A stretch of 64,000 bases of DNA, taken from positions 25,822 through 89,821 of the forward strand of contig QCCP01000006.1 in NCBI GenBank assembly GCA_003281225.1, read 5' to 3'. The translations under genes were made by a program, and so were the position numbers. Under the pieces are notes generated by a model that had not been told where the DNA came from, did not search any database, and saw only the letters and a program-made list of their open reading frames with translations. Shown here piece by piece: positions 1 through 9,554 of the stretch; positions within the stretch are counted from its first letter, which is position 1, and each line of letters starts with the position of its first letter. The stretch comes from Prochlorococcus sp. AG-347-L20 (GTDB lineage: Bacteria > Cyanobacteriota > Cyanobacteriia > PCC-6307 > Cyanobiaceae).

Positions 1-1335
1 GAGGCTGCCATTATTGGGTCTGCTGCAAAAGAGAAAATTGGATCTATTGATCGAGAAAGGATTTTGGTTATAGAGGATAATCTAGATTATATTTTTGGTC
101 AAATAGTCGCTGAGTTTTGGAATAGGCCTTCAAGAAAACTTAAACTTATTGGTGTTACTGGTACAAATGGAAAAACGACAATTACTTTTTTATTGGAATA
201 TCTTTTAAAAAAATTAGGGAAAAAGACTGCATTATTTGGAACTTTGCTCAATAGATGGCCTGGCTTCTCAGAAGTGGCTTCTCATACAACTGATTTCGCC
301 GATAAACTTCAAAAGAAATTAAATGCTGCTGTTGAGGTGGAATCTGAATTCGCGATACTAGAGGTAAGTTCTCATTCTATTGCCCAAAACAGGATATCAG
401 GATGCGAATTCGAGGCGGCTATTTTTACTAATTTAACTCAAGATCATCTTGATTATCACTCGGATATGGAATCATATTTTCAAACAAAAAGAAAATTATT
501 TTTCCCACCTTACTTAAAAGAAAAAGATGGAATTTGTGTATTAAATCATGATGACCATTGGATATCTAAATTATCATCTGATCTTAAAAAAAGATCTTCA
601 TTAGTCTCTACAAAGATTACTGAAAGTGAATTTGAAAATGATGATTTTTTTTTCGTAACAGATAAAAAATTTACTGAAAATGGCTCAACCTGCATTTTTC
701 ATACACCTAGGGAAAAAATTCAACTTTTTGTTCCACTTGTTGGTGAATTTAATTTAATGAATGCGATTCAAGCAATAACAATTTTGTATAAACTTAATTT
801 CTCCCTAAAAGATTTATCAAAGTTAATACAATCTTTCCCTGGCGCTCCTGGGCGAATGGAGAAAATAGAAATTGATAATGATGACGTTTCAAGATCACTT
901 CCAACAGTAATTGTTGATTATGCCCACACGCCTGATGGATTAAAAAAAGTTTTGCAATCAATTAAAAAACTTTGTACGGGGAAACTAATAACTGTTTTTG
1001 GCTGTGGTGGAGATCGAGACCGTAGTAAAAGGCCTTTAATGGGATCAATAGCTGAAGAGTTTTCTGATCAACTTTTTATAACTTCAGATAATCCAAGATC
1101 AGAAGAACCCCAAAAGATAGTAAATGATATTTTGATGGGTATAAAAAAAAGAGAAAAAATAACAATTGAAATTGATAGATTTAAAGCAATAAATGAATCT
1201 ATTAAATTTGCCAATAAAAAAGATATTGTTTTAATTGCAGGAAAAGGACATGAAGACTACCAAATTCTCAATGATAAAGTTATTAATTTTGATGATAGAA
1301 AAATAGCTTCTAAATTATTAAAAGAAAAAAAATAA
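1..1335 (+). CDS. murE: UDP-N-acetylmuramyl-tripeptide synthetase (5'-truncated by window edge)
   Basis: GVTGTNGKTT P-loop, Mur ligase central and C-terminal motifs (DYAHTPDGL, GCGGDRDRSKRP, SDNPRSEEP). The frame is open back to base 1, so the start lies upstream of the window. Confidence 0.95.
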   Translation, partial: EAAIIGSAAKEKIGSIDRERILVIEDNLDYIFGQIVAEFWNRPSRKLKLIGVTGTNGKTTITFLLEYLLKKLGKKTALFGTLLNRWPGFSEVASHTTDFADKLQKKLNAAVEVESEFAILEVSSHSIAQNRISGCEFEAAIFTNLTQDHLDYHSDMESYFQTKRKLFFPPYLKEKDGICVLNHDDHWISKLSSDLKKRSSLVSTKITESEFENDDFFFVTDKKFTENGSTCIFHTPREKIQLFVPLVGEFNLMNAIQAITILYKLNFSLKDLSKLIQSFPGAPGRMEKIEIDNDDVSRSLPTVIVDYAHTPDGLKKVLQSIKKLCTGKLITVFGCGGDRDRSKRPLMGSIAEEFSDQLFITSDNPRSEEPQKIVNDILMGIKKREKITIEIDRFKAINESIKFANKKDIVLIAGKGHEDYQILNDKVINFDDRKIASKLLKEKK

Positions 1336-1426
1336 GTCTCAATAAAATTTCCTAATCAAATAAGAAAGATTTTACGCAAATCACAAGAAAAGTTTCTTAG
1401 AATCATATGTAATTATTCTTAACAAA

Positions 1427-2131
1427 ATGAAAGGCTTAGCCTTAGTTGTAGGCGCAGGTGGAATTGGAACACAACTAGCTAAAGATCTGAATGAAAGTGA
1501 AAAAGATTTGGATGTTGTTTTGTGTGGAAGAAAAAGTGAATTTAATCCTTTTTGGGAATTAGATATAGAGGATTCTCAATCCCTTTTGCAGTTGAAAAAT
1601 AAAATATCAAATCATCCTTCAAAATTAAGGCTAGTTGTTAATGCTACAGGTAGACTTCATAGTGATTCTCTTCAACCAGAAAAAAGATTACAACATCTTG
1701 ATAAAAAAAATATGATGGAAAGTTTTTCAATAAATGCCTTTTCTCCTATTTTATTAGCTAAAGCGATTGAAGAATTTATACCAAAAGATTTTAATTTTAA
1801 TTTTGCAAGTATAAGTGCAAGAGTTGGTAGCATTGGAGATAATCAAACTGGAGGTTGGTATTCATATAGAGCTGCAAAATCTGCGCAAAATCAGTTTTTT
1901 AAATCTTTAAGTATTGAATGGGCTAGACGTTTCCCAAAGGCTGCTATCACATTGCTTCATCCAGGAACAGTAGATACTGATTTATCTAGACCTTTTCATA
2001 AATTTGTTCCAGAACATAAATTATTTAGTAGAGAAAAATCCTCCCAATTCCTGATCAATATTATTAAAAATCAATCACCAGAATCTACAGGAAAATTTAT
2101 TGCATGGGACAATTCGGAGATACCTTGGTAA
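1427..2131 (+). CDS. Short-chain dehydrogenase/reductase (C-factor/CsgA-like)
   Basis: N-terminal GAGGIGTQLA Rossmann motif and YSYRAAKSAQN catalytic YxxxK. Confidence 0.8.
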   Translation: MKGLALVVGAGGIGTQLAKDLNESEKDLDVVLCGRKSEFNPFWELDIEDSQSLLQLKNKISNHPSKLRLVVNATGRLHSDSLQPEKRLQHLDKKNMMESFSINAFSPILLAKAIEEFIPKDFNFNFASISARVGSIGDNQTGGWYSYRAAKSAQNQFFKSLSIEWARRFPKAAITLLHPGTVDTDLSRPFHKFVPEHKLFSREKSSQFLINIIKNQSPESTGKFIAWDNSEIPW

Positions 2132-2158
2132 ACAAATTTTTTTTATATCAATAGATCT

Positions 2159-3334
2159 TTAAGTCAATATTTTTTTTATTTCTTTAGCAAGTAAATCAAT
2201 CTCAGCTTCAGTAGTTATTTGATGTATGCATGCTCTAAACCATTTTGGATCTTCTAAAACTCTAATCCAAATTTTCTTTTCTCCAAGTTTCTTCACAAAT
2301 TCATCCTTATCTTCAATATTTTCGATATTAAAACTAACAATCCCATTTAAATATTTTTTTTCTAAAACTAATTCAACACCCTTTAATTGATTTAATTCAT
2401 CCCAAAGTTTTCCACTTAATTTTTTGATATTTTTGTTTTTTTCTTTTTCATGGCAGTCTTTATCCAAAAGATCTAAAGAATTCCGAAGCCCAGCAAGTAA
2501 AGGAATACAAGAGGTAGCTATTTCAAATTTCCTTGCATCATCATGAAAAAGATTATCTGAAGGCTCATAAATGCCTTGTTCTTTTTTTAATGATTTCCAA
2601 CCAATTATTGTTGGATCTGTTTCATGAATAAATCTATCTGAGACATAAATGGCTCCAAGTCCTTCTGGTCCACATGCCCATTTATGAGAAGTTATTGAAT
2701 ATAAATCAGAATAAAAAACTTCTTTTTCAATATTTATGTGCCCAAAGGTTTGAGCACCATCAACGAGTAAATAAGAATCTTCTCGATTTTTTTTTAATTC
2801 GATAGAAATTTGTTTTAAAGGAATTTTATATCCAAAGTTCCATAAGATATGAGAAATAATTAGGATCTTAGTCTTACGATTTAGATTTTTCAAAATCTCT
2901 AAAATTATATTTTCTTCGTTTAGATTTTTAATTTTTTGAATTGGCAAAATTTTGAATATTAATTTATTTCTTCTGCAAAATTCTCGACTTGCAGCTACTA
3001 CTCCAGGATGTTCACAGTCACTTATTAATAACTCTTCTCCCTTTTCTACTTTTATTCCCCAAAAGGGCAAAATCATACCGGAAGAAATGTTTTCGGTTAA
3101 AGCTACATTCTTTGAATTGACACCTAATTTTTGAGCAATTATTCTTTTTGTGGTCAATATTTCTTTGTAAATAAAAGGCCACATATCATTGGTAAATGGT
3201 CCTAAATCTTGGATAATTTCCCAAGTTTTAACTATTGCTTCTAGAGAAGATTTTGGTAATGGTCCTTGACCACCATAGTTGAAATAATACTTATTTTTTA
3301 ATGCGGGTATTTGATCTCTTAGATTATTTCTCAT
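2159..3334 (-). CDS. Class V aminotransferase (cysteine desulfurase/isopenicillin N epimerase-like)
   Basis: PLP lysine context SITSHKWACGPEGLGAIYV; DGAQTFGH motif. Confidence 0.85.
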   Translation of the reverse strand: MRNNLRDQIPALKNKYYFNYGGQGPLPKSSLEAIVKTWEIIQDLGPFTNDMWPFIYKEILTTKRIIAQKLGVNSKNVALTENISSGMILPFWGIKVEKGEELLISDCEHPGVVAASREFCRRNKLIFKILPIQKIKNLNEENIILEILKNLNRKTKILIISHILWNFGYKIPLKQISIELKKNREDSYLLVDGAQTFGHINIEKEVFYSDLYSITSHKWACGPEGLGAIYVSDRFIHETDPTIIGWKSLKKEQGIYEPSDNLFHDDARKFEIATSCIPLLAGLRNSLDLLDKDCHEKEKNKNIKKLSGKLWDELNQLKGVELVLEKKYLNGIVSFNIENIEDKDEFVKKLGEKKIWIRVLEDPKWFRACIHQITTEAEIDLLAKEIKKILT

Positions 3335-3370
3335 AGAAATTTGTAGTATATTTTCAACTCTTGAATTTTT

Positions 3371-4165
3371 TTAAATATTGCCCACTAAAGTTACTGTTCT
3401 AAATTCAATATCCTCAATTTCTTTCCAAGGTTCAGCACTCCTTTCTGCAAATTTTAAATTTTTAAATCCTAGTTCTTTAAAATCACTTATAAACTCTGGC
3501 TCATACCATGCTCCACTAATACATCCTGTCCATAGATCATGATCATTTTGCAATCTTAAAGGAACTTTTTTGTTAGAGACGATATCGCTAATTGCAATTC
3601 TTCCATTATCGTTTAAAACTCTTTTTATGTTATTTAGAAGGTTATTTCTAGATTCTGGACTTACCAAGTTTAAAACGCAATTACTTAAAATAATATCTAC
3701 TGATTTATCTGCGATTAATGGATTTAAATCTTTATCTAATTCATCAAGTTTTTCAATTGAACCTTCTAGAAATTCTGTATTGTTGAAACCTATATTTTTT
3801 GTAACTTCTTTAGAGGCTGATCTAGATAAAGAAAGCATGTCAGGATTCTGATCAACTCCAATAACTTTCCCTTCTTTTCCAACAATTTGGGCACAAATGA
3901 AAGCATTTTTGCCGCTACCACTTCCAAGATCTAAGACAATATCATTTTTTTGAACATATTTTGTTGGATCACCACATCCATAGTCTCTTTCTATAACCTC
4001 TTGAGGAATTGCTTCAAGTAAAACAGGATCAAACCCAACTGGTGTACAAAGACAACTTTCTTTTTCTTGCGCGGCTGAGCCATATCTTTCTTGAATCGCA
4101 TCTTTATGATCGAATTGATTAGTTGCTTTATTAGACGTGTTTGTATTACAGCAACTTTCAGACAT
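3371..4165 (-). CDS. SAM-dependent methyltransferase, arsenite-methyltransferase-like
   Basis: LDLGSGSGKNAF SAM motif; Cys-rich N-terminus (MSESCCNT, CLCTP) and DYGCGDPT as in ArsM-like proteins. Start chosen at MSESCC (ATG at 4165) rather than the longer track ORF, which runs through a terminator hairpin. Confidence 0.75.
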   Translation of the reverse strand: MSESCCNTNTSNKATNQFDHKDAIQERYGSAAQEKESCLCTPVGFDPVLLEAIPQEVIERDYGCGDPTKYVQKNDIVLDLGSGSGKNAFICAQIVGKEGKVIGVDQNPDMLSLSRSASKEVTKNIGFNNTEFLEGSIEKLDELDKDLNPLIADKSVDIILSNCVLNLVSPESRNNLLNNIKRVLNDNGRIAISDIVSNKKVPLRLQNDHDLWTGCISGAWYEPEFISDFKELGFKNLKFAERSAEPWKEIEDIEFRTVTLVGNI

Positions 4166-4201
4166 ATTTTTAAAAGAACTCTTGACAAATATAGCCAAAA
4201 A

Positions 4202-4225
4202 AAAAGCCCCTGAAAAAGGGCTTTT
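4202..4225 (-). terminator. Rho-independent terminator hairpin
   Basis: AAAAGCCC-cctgaaaaa-GGGCTTTT type inverted repeat flanked by A/T runs on both sides, directly downstream of the 4242-4415 CDS. Confidence 0.8.
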
Positions 4226-4241
4226 AATTTTTTTAATTAAA

Positions 4242-4415
4242 TTATTTAGTGTAATTAACACCTCTGTAATTTAATTCTGCTTTTTCATTACTTAAAGAAG
4301 CGTCATCCATTCTGTTGGTGTATACGTTTCTTCTGTAGGTAAGTTCAACAAGTTCCTTTTTAGCAACTTCTTTGTTTTGAACGTAGTTTTTACCTCTGTA
4401 AGTTAAAGTAGTCAT
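4242..4415 (-). CDS. 57-aa DUF4278-like small protein
   Basis: MTTLTYRGKNYVQ...LTYRRNVYTN...LNYRGVNYTK: three YR(G/R)xxY repeats. Start set to the internal ATG at 4415; the longer track ORF would translate the structured leader. Confidence 0.8.
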   Translation of the reverse strand: MTTLTYRGKNYVQNKEVAKKELVELTYRRNVYTNRMDDASLSNEKAELNYRGVNYTK

Positions 4416-4427
4416 GTTTCGATGTGA

Positions 4428-4492
4428 CAACACGGCCATCCCCCGTTCCATGGTATGACTCGAACTGCGCCCTCGAATGAGGGTGAACGAAA
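4428..4492 (-). promoter_or_regulatory. Structured leader resembling Downstream-peptide/glnA glutamine riboswitch
   Basis: Minus-strand RNA 5'-CGUUCA-CCCUC-auuc-GAGGG-CGCAGUUCGAGUCAUACCAUGGAACGGGGGAUGG. P1 CGUUC (4489-4485) pairs with GAACG (4448-4444); P2 CCCUC/GAGGG (4483-4479 with 4474-4470). Lies just upstream of a short ORF. Confidence 0.72.
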
Positions 4493-4494
4493 AA

Positions 4495-4508
4495 GTAGCG
4501 GTTGCTAC
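4495..4508 (-). promoter_or_regulatory. NtcA-type palindrome GTA-N8-TAC
   Basis: GTAGCGGTTGCTAC, an exact GTAN8TAC with extended GTAGC/GCTAC arms, between a TATAAT box and the structured leader. Confidence 0.55.
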
Positions 4509-4515
4509 CAAAACT

Positions 4516-4521
4516 ATTATA
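4516..4521 (-). promoter_or_regulatory. Candidate -10 box TATAAT
   Basis: Exact TATAAT on the minus strand upstream of the structured leader. Confidence 0.5.
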
Positions 4522-4671
4522 AGCGTATTATTTTACGGTTGTCTAGCTTTTACAAATAGAAACGAAGATTTAATGTTTTTTTAATTATTATCTTAGGTAA
4601 ATTTTTTTATAAATAGTCTCTAAAAGGGTTTATGTTTATATTTGGTTTAATCTTCATGTAACTATTTATTT

Positions 4672-4929
4672 ATGACAGGTTTTTTATATTTCTTGGGAAA
4701 TACTTTAAGGTGGCCAGTATTGAAGCCAAAAGAATTTTTTTCACTACATGCTTATTTTTCAATTATTTATTTGATAACTTTTACTTTAAGTAAATATGAT
4801 GTAAGCCAGTCAAATTTAGTTTTTACTTTAGGAATTCTTGCACCTCTTTTAATCGCTATTGGTCAAGGGCTTCCAATTGATTGCCTTGATATGGAATCAT
4901 CTTTGCTGAAGGAATTAAAAACTAAATAA
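4672..4929 (+). CDS. Conserved small membrane protein, unknown function
   Basis: 85-aa ORF with two hydrophobic segments; plausible coding in an otherwise empty gap. Confidence 0.6.
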   Translation: MTGFLYFLGNTLRWPVLKPKEFFSLHAYFSIIYLITFTLSKYDVSQSNLVFTLGILAPLLIAIGQGLPIDCLDMESSLLKELKTK

Positions 4930-4951
4930 TATATATTTCAGTTAAAAATTT

Positions 4952-5197
4952 TTATAAAACCTGGACAACTTCGCTTATTTCAGGAATCATTTCTTTTAAC
5001 TTTCTTTCAATACCCATTTTTAGAGTCATAGTGCTACTTGGGCAACTACCACATGCACCTTGAAGTCTGACTTTGACAATTGGACCATCTATTTCTGCAA
5101 TCTCTACATTACCTCCATCAGAAATTAAAAAAGGTCTTAGCTCGTCAAGGACTTTTTCTACATTTTCGTTTGTCAGCGAGAGTGTTTCAGTACTCAT
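4952..5197 (-). CDS. NifU C-terminal domain (Nfu-type) Fe-S scaffold
   Basis: [16 protein letters not shown]...[17 protein letters not shown], with the Nfu CxxC motif. Confidence 0.93.
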   Translation of the reverse strand: MSTETLSLTNENVEKVLDELRPFLISDGGNVEIAEIDGPIVKVRLQGACGSCPSSTMTLKMGIERKLKEMIPEISEVVQVL

Positions 5198-5267
5198 AAT
5201 ATTGGATTAACTTTATAATAAGCCTAGAAAGAAATCTGATTAATTGCAAAAAAGATAATTTTCTGTT

Positions 5268-6764
5268 GTGACTTCATCTAAAAATCCCACTAATGACAAT
5301 AGCTACTTTGATGCAGTATTAGTAGGAGCAGGGATAATGAGCAGTACTTTAGCCCTACTAATTTCAGAAGTTTTACCAGATATAAAGTTTCTTATTATAG
5401 AAAAATTAAATGCTCCAGGAAGTGAAAGTACTGGCGCTTTTAATAATGCAGGTACAGGACATGCGGCTAATTGCGAATTAAACTATACCCCTTTAGATGA
5501 AAAAGGAAATCTAAAAATAGATAAAGCACTCTCAATAAATCGTTCTTTTGAAACATCTATGTCTTTATGGGCCTCATTGTATGAAGCAGGGAAAATTGAT
5601 ATTAAAAAGTTTCTAAAATTTATTCCTCATATTAGCTTTGTAACTGGTCAGGAAAATATTTCTTTTTTAAAAAAAAGATTTCAGAAAATGACAGAAAATC
5701 CTGAATTTATCGATATGGAATTTTCTACATCTTTTGATGAAATTTCATCATGGGCTCCTCTAATAACAAAAGATAGGAATCAATCTAGTAATATTGCTGC
5801 TACCAAAATAGGTAGAGGAACTGATATTAATTTTGAGGCTTTAACTAAAGAATATTTGTCATTAGTTTCTTTAAACAAAAATGTTGAAATTAGATACAAA
5901 ACAGAATTAGTAGATTTAAATAAAATTGATAAAAAACAATGGGAACTAGAAATTAGTTCAGAAGGTAGAAAAACTTCAATTAGAACTGGCTATGTTTTTC
6001 TTGGTGCTGGTGGAAAAACAATTAATTATTTACAAAAATCAAAAATTCCAGAAGCAAAAAGTTATGGTGGATTTCCTGTTAGTGGTAAATGGCTTATTTG
6101 CGAGAAAAAAGATCTAACAGAAAAACATAACTCAAAAGTTTATGGTAGGGCTGATATTGGCTCCCCACCAATGTCTGTGCCTCATTTAGATACCAGATGG
6201 ATTGACAATAAAAAACTTCTTTTATATGGCCCTTTTGCTGGATTTACAACAAAATTTTTAAAGCAAAGTTCATACTTTGACTTATTTAGTTCAATTAAAA
6301 AGAATAATATTTTTTCTATGTTAGACGTTGGTTTCAAAAACAATGATTTAATTAATTACCTAATATCACAATCATTAAAGAACCATAACTCAAGAGTTGA
6401 AAATTTAAAAAATATGATGCCATCAGCTAATGCGTCAGATTGGTATTTAAAGAATGCTGGTCAAAGAGTCCAAATAATTAAAAAAACTGCAACTGGTGGT
6501 TCTTTGAAATTTGGAACGGAGATTGTAAATTCATCTGATGGATCATTATCTGCTTTGTTGGGAGCTTCTCCGGGAGCAAGTACTGCGGTTTCAATTATGG
6601 TTGAGGTTCTAGAAAAATCTGTTTTATTTTCAAACGATAAGTATAATCTTCAGAAAAAAATAAATGACTTAATTTATCCAGAATTATCAGTCTCTGAAAA
6701 TTACAGTACCTCTATAAAAAACATTAAAAAAAGAAATAATTCCATTTTTGGTTTCCATCCATAA
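5268..6764 (+). CDS. mqo: Malate:quinone oxidoreductase
   Basis: [48 protein letters not shown] start. Confidence 0.95.
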   Translation: MTSSKNPTNDNSYFDAVLVGAGIMSSTLALLISEVLPDIKFLIIEKLNAPGSESTGAFNNAGTGHAANCELNYTPLDEKGNLKIDKALSINRSFETSMSLWASLYEAGKIDIKKFLKFIPHISFVTGQENISFLKKRFQKMTENPEFIDMEFSTSFDEISSWAPLITKDRNQSSNIAATKIGRGTDINFEALTKEYLSLVSLNKNVEIRYKTELVDLNKIDKKQWELEISSEGRKTSIRTGYVFLGAGGKTINYLQKSKIPEAKSYGGFPVSGKWLICEKKDLTEKHNSKVYGRADIGSPPMSVPHLDTRWIDNKKLLLYGPFAGFTTKFLKQSSYFDLFSSIKKNNIFSMLDVGFKNNDLINYLISQSLKNHNSRVENLKNMMPSANASDWYLKNAGQRVQIIKKTATGGSLKFGTEIVNSSDGSLSALLGASPGASTAVSIMVEVLEKSVLFSNDKYNLQKKINDLIYPELSVSENYSTSIKNIKKRNNSIFGFHP

Positions 6765-6819
6765 TTCTAATTAGCTAATATTAATCAAGATGTAATAAGA
6801 GGAGAATTTTTATTTCTAT

Positions 6820-8628
6820 ATGACTGATATATCGGTTTCAAAAATTAGAAATTTCTGCATAATCGCTCATATTGATCATGGTAAATCTACCCTTGCAGAT
6901 AGGTTGCTTCAAGATACTGGGACTGTGCAACAAAGGGATATGCAAGAACAATTTTTGGACAGTATGGATCTTGAAAGAGAGAGAGGAATTACTATCAAGT
7001 TACAGGCCGCTAGGATGAAATATAAAGCTGACGATTCCAAAGAATATGTTTTGAACTTAATAGATACTCCAGGCCATGTTGATTTCTCTTATGAGGTTAG
7101 TAGATCTCTTCAAGCTTGTGAAGGCGCTTTACTCGTTGTTGATGCAAGTCAAGGAGTAGAAGCTCAAACCTTAGCTAATGTTTATCTTGCCTTAGAAAAT
7201 AATCTTGAAATAATTCCTGTTTTAAATAAAGTTGATTTACCAGGTGCTGATGCTGAAAAAATAAAACAAGAAATAGAGGAAATTATTGGACTCGATACAT
7301 CTAATGCAATAAATTGTTCAGCAAAAACTGGAGTTGGTATCAAAGATATTTTGGAAGCAATTGTAAGAAGAATTCCTCCTCCTCAAGATGAAATTAAACT
7401 ACCTACAAAGGCACTGATTTTTGATTCTTATTATGATCCATACAGAGGAGTTATTGTTTATTTCAGGGTGATATCTGGGTCTCTTAATAAGAGAGAAAAG
7501 ATATTATTAATGGCAAGTAAGAAAAATTATGAACTAGATGAGATAGGGATAATGGCGCCTGATCAGCAGCAAGTTGATGAATTACATGCAGGAGAAGTTG
7601 GTTATTTAGCTGCTTCTATAAAATCAGTTGCTGATGCGAGAGTGGGAGATACGATTACTCTTTTAAATTCACCTGCCAATGATCCTTTGCCTGGATATAA
7701 GACAGCAAATCCTATGGTTTTTTGTGGCTTATTCCCGACTGATGCTGATCAATTCCCAGATTTAAGAGTATCACTAGAAAAATTACAATTATCTGATGCG
7801 GCTTTAAAATATGAGCCCGAAACCAGTAGCGCAATGGGCTTCGGATTTAGGTGCGGATTCCTAGGACTTCTTCATATGGAGATTGTTCAAGAAAGATTAG
7901 AAAGAGAATATGATTTGGATCTAATCGTAACGGCACCATCAGTTATTTATAAAGTTAATTTAAATCAGCAGGAACATATCTTTATTGATAATCCTTCTAC
8001 AATTCCTGATCCACAACTTAGAGAATCAATAGAAGAGCCTTATGTGAAAATGGAAATTTATGCTCCCAATGAATTTAATGGAACATTAATGGGTTTATGT
8101 CAGGAAAGAAGGGGAGTATTTTTAGATATGAAATACATAACAACAGATCGAGTTACCTTGATTTATGAAATTCCATTAGCAGAAGTTGTTACAGATTTCT
8201 TTGATCAAATGAAAAGTAGAACCCAAGGTTATGCATCAATGGAATATCATTTGATTGGCTATAGAAAAAATGACCTTGTTAGATTAGATGTTTTAATAAA
8301 TTCAGAAAGAGCAGATCCATTAACTTCTATTGTTCATAAAGATAAGGCTTATGGAATTGGCAGAAGTTTAGTTGAGAAATTAAAAGAACTTATTCCAAAA
8401 CAACAATTTAAAATACCTATTCAAGCGTCAATCGGTAGCAGAATTATTGCAAGTGAAAGCATAAGTGCTTTGCGAAAAGATGTTTTATCTAAATGTTATG
8501 GAGGGGATATTTCTAGGAAAAAGAAACTTTTAAAGAAACAAGCCAAAGGTAAAAAGAGGATGAAGGCAATGGGTAAAGTTGAAGTTCCCCAAGAAGCATT
8601 TATGGCAGTCTTGAAATTAAACCAGTAA
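6820..8628 (+). CDS. lepA: Elongation factor 4
   Basis: [37 protein letters not shown], LepA C-terminal domain [22 protein letters not shown]. Confidence 0.98.
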   Translation: MTDISVSKIRNFCIIAHIDHGKSTLADRLLQDTGTVQQRDMQEQFLDSMDLERERGITIKLQAARMKYKADDSKEYVLNLIDTPGHVDFSYEVSRSLQACEGALLVVDASQGVEAQTLANVYLALENNLEIIPVLNKVDLPGADAEKIKQEIEEIIGLDTSNAINCSAKTGVGIKDILEAIVRRIPPPQDEIKLPTKALIFDSYYDPYRGVIVYFRVISGSLNKREKILLMASKKNYELDEIGIMAPDQQQVDELHAGEVGYLAASIKSVADARVGDTITLLNSPANDPLPGYKTANPMVFCGLFPTDADQFPDLRVSLEKLQLSDAALKYEPETSSAMGFGFRCGFLGLLHMEIVQERLEREYDLDLIVTAPSVIYKVNLNQQEHIFIDNPSTIPDPQLRESIEEPYVKMEIYAPNEFNGTLMGLCQERRGVFLDMKYITTDRVTLIYEIPLAEVVTDFFDQMKSRTQGYASMEYHLIGYRKNDLVRLDVLINSERADPLTSIVHKDKAYGIGRSLVEKLKELIPKQQFKIPIQASIGSRIIASESISALRKDVLSKCYGGDISRKKKLLKKQAKGKKRMKAMGKVEVPQEAFMAVLKLNQ

Positions 8629-8706
8629 TTTCTCTTAATTTAAAATTTTAGCTATTTATTTTTAAAAGAATTGGGTATATTTCATTTATATCTTTAAGAA
8701 AAGATT

Positions 8707-9552
8707 TTGGATATTAACTCATTTAATCGTGTCGGCGCAAATATAAGAAAAGCTGGATTTTTTATTGTACTTTTTTATCTTCTTGTTGTTTTAATAATGA
8801 AATTTTTAGAGGCCAATAATTTTTTTGGCTATTCATTTTCAATGTTAAGCAATGATATCTTTGCCCCTCCTTCTCTTAATCATTTTTGTGGCACAGATAG
8901 ATTAGGAAGAGATGTTTGCTTAAGAACTTTGCAAGGATCATCATTAGCTATAGAAGTTGTATTCTTAGCTATTCTTTTTTCATTAAGTTTGGGTTTGCCA
9001 TTGGGATTATTAAGTGGGTATTTTGGTGGTTTTTTTGATAAATGCTTATCACTAATAATGGATACTATTTTTTCAATACCTGTAATTTTGCTTTCAGTTG
9101 TTGTGGCTTTTGTATTGGGTAAGGGTATCCTTAACGCGGCTTTGGCATTGTGTATTGTTTACTCTCCTCAATATTTTAGATTAATCAGAAATCAGACAAT
9201 ATTGGTTAAATCCGAAACTTATGTGGAGGCAGCTCAAGTTGCAGGAGCTGATGTTAAAAAAATTATTTTTAAATATATTCTCCCAAATGTAATAACACCA
9301 TTGCCTATTCTGCTTACCCTAAATGCTGCAGATGCTGTTTTGGTATTAGGAAGTTTAGGATTTTTAGGCCTTGGCGTTCCTGCAGATGTCCCAGAGTGGG
9401 GAAGTGATTTAAATCTGGCTCTTGCCGCTTTACCTACAGGTATCTGGTGGACGGCTTTGTTCCCAGGTTTGGCAATGTTTTTTTTAGTTTTAGGTCTTTC
9501 TTTTATAGGAGAGGACCTTGAAGAAATTTTTGATAGTCAAAATTCTGAATAA
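8707..9552 (+). CDS. ABC transporter permease, DppC/OppC-like
   Basis: GTDRLGRDV...GLLSGYFGG...EAAQVAGA(D)...ILPN binding-protein-dependent permease motifs. No partner ATPase, SBP or DppB adjacent. Confidence 0.88.
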   Translation: MDINSFNRVGANIRKAGFFIVLFYLLVVLIMKFLEANNFFGYSFSMLSNDIFAPPSLNHFCGTDRLGRDVCLRTLQGSSLAIEVVFLAILFSLSLGLPLGLLSGYFGGFFDKCLSLIMDTIFSIPVILLSVVVAFVLGKGILNAALALCIVYSPQYFRLIRNQTILVKSETYVEAAQVAGADVKKIIFKYILPNVITPLPILLTLNAADAVLVLGSLGFLGLGVPADVPEWGSDLNLALAALPTGIWWTALFPGLAMFFLVLGLSFIGEDLEEIFDSQNSE

Positions 9553-9554
9553 AT

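Noticed and set aside
3991-4188. 65-aa minus ORF
   Set aside because: Alternate frame inside the methyltransferase gene; no recognisable features.
4415-4511. N-terminal extension of the 89-aa minus ORF (MVATATFSFTLIRGRSSSHTMERG...)
   Set aside because: Falls in the structured leader and NtcA-like palindrome; the conserved motif protein starts at ATG 4415.
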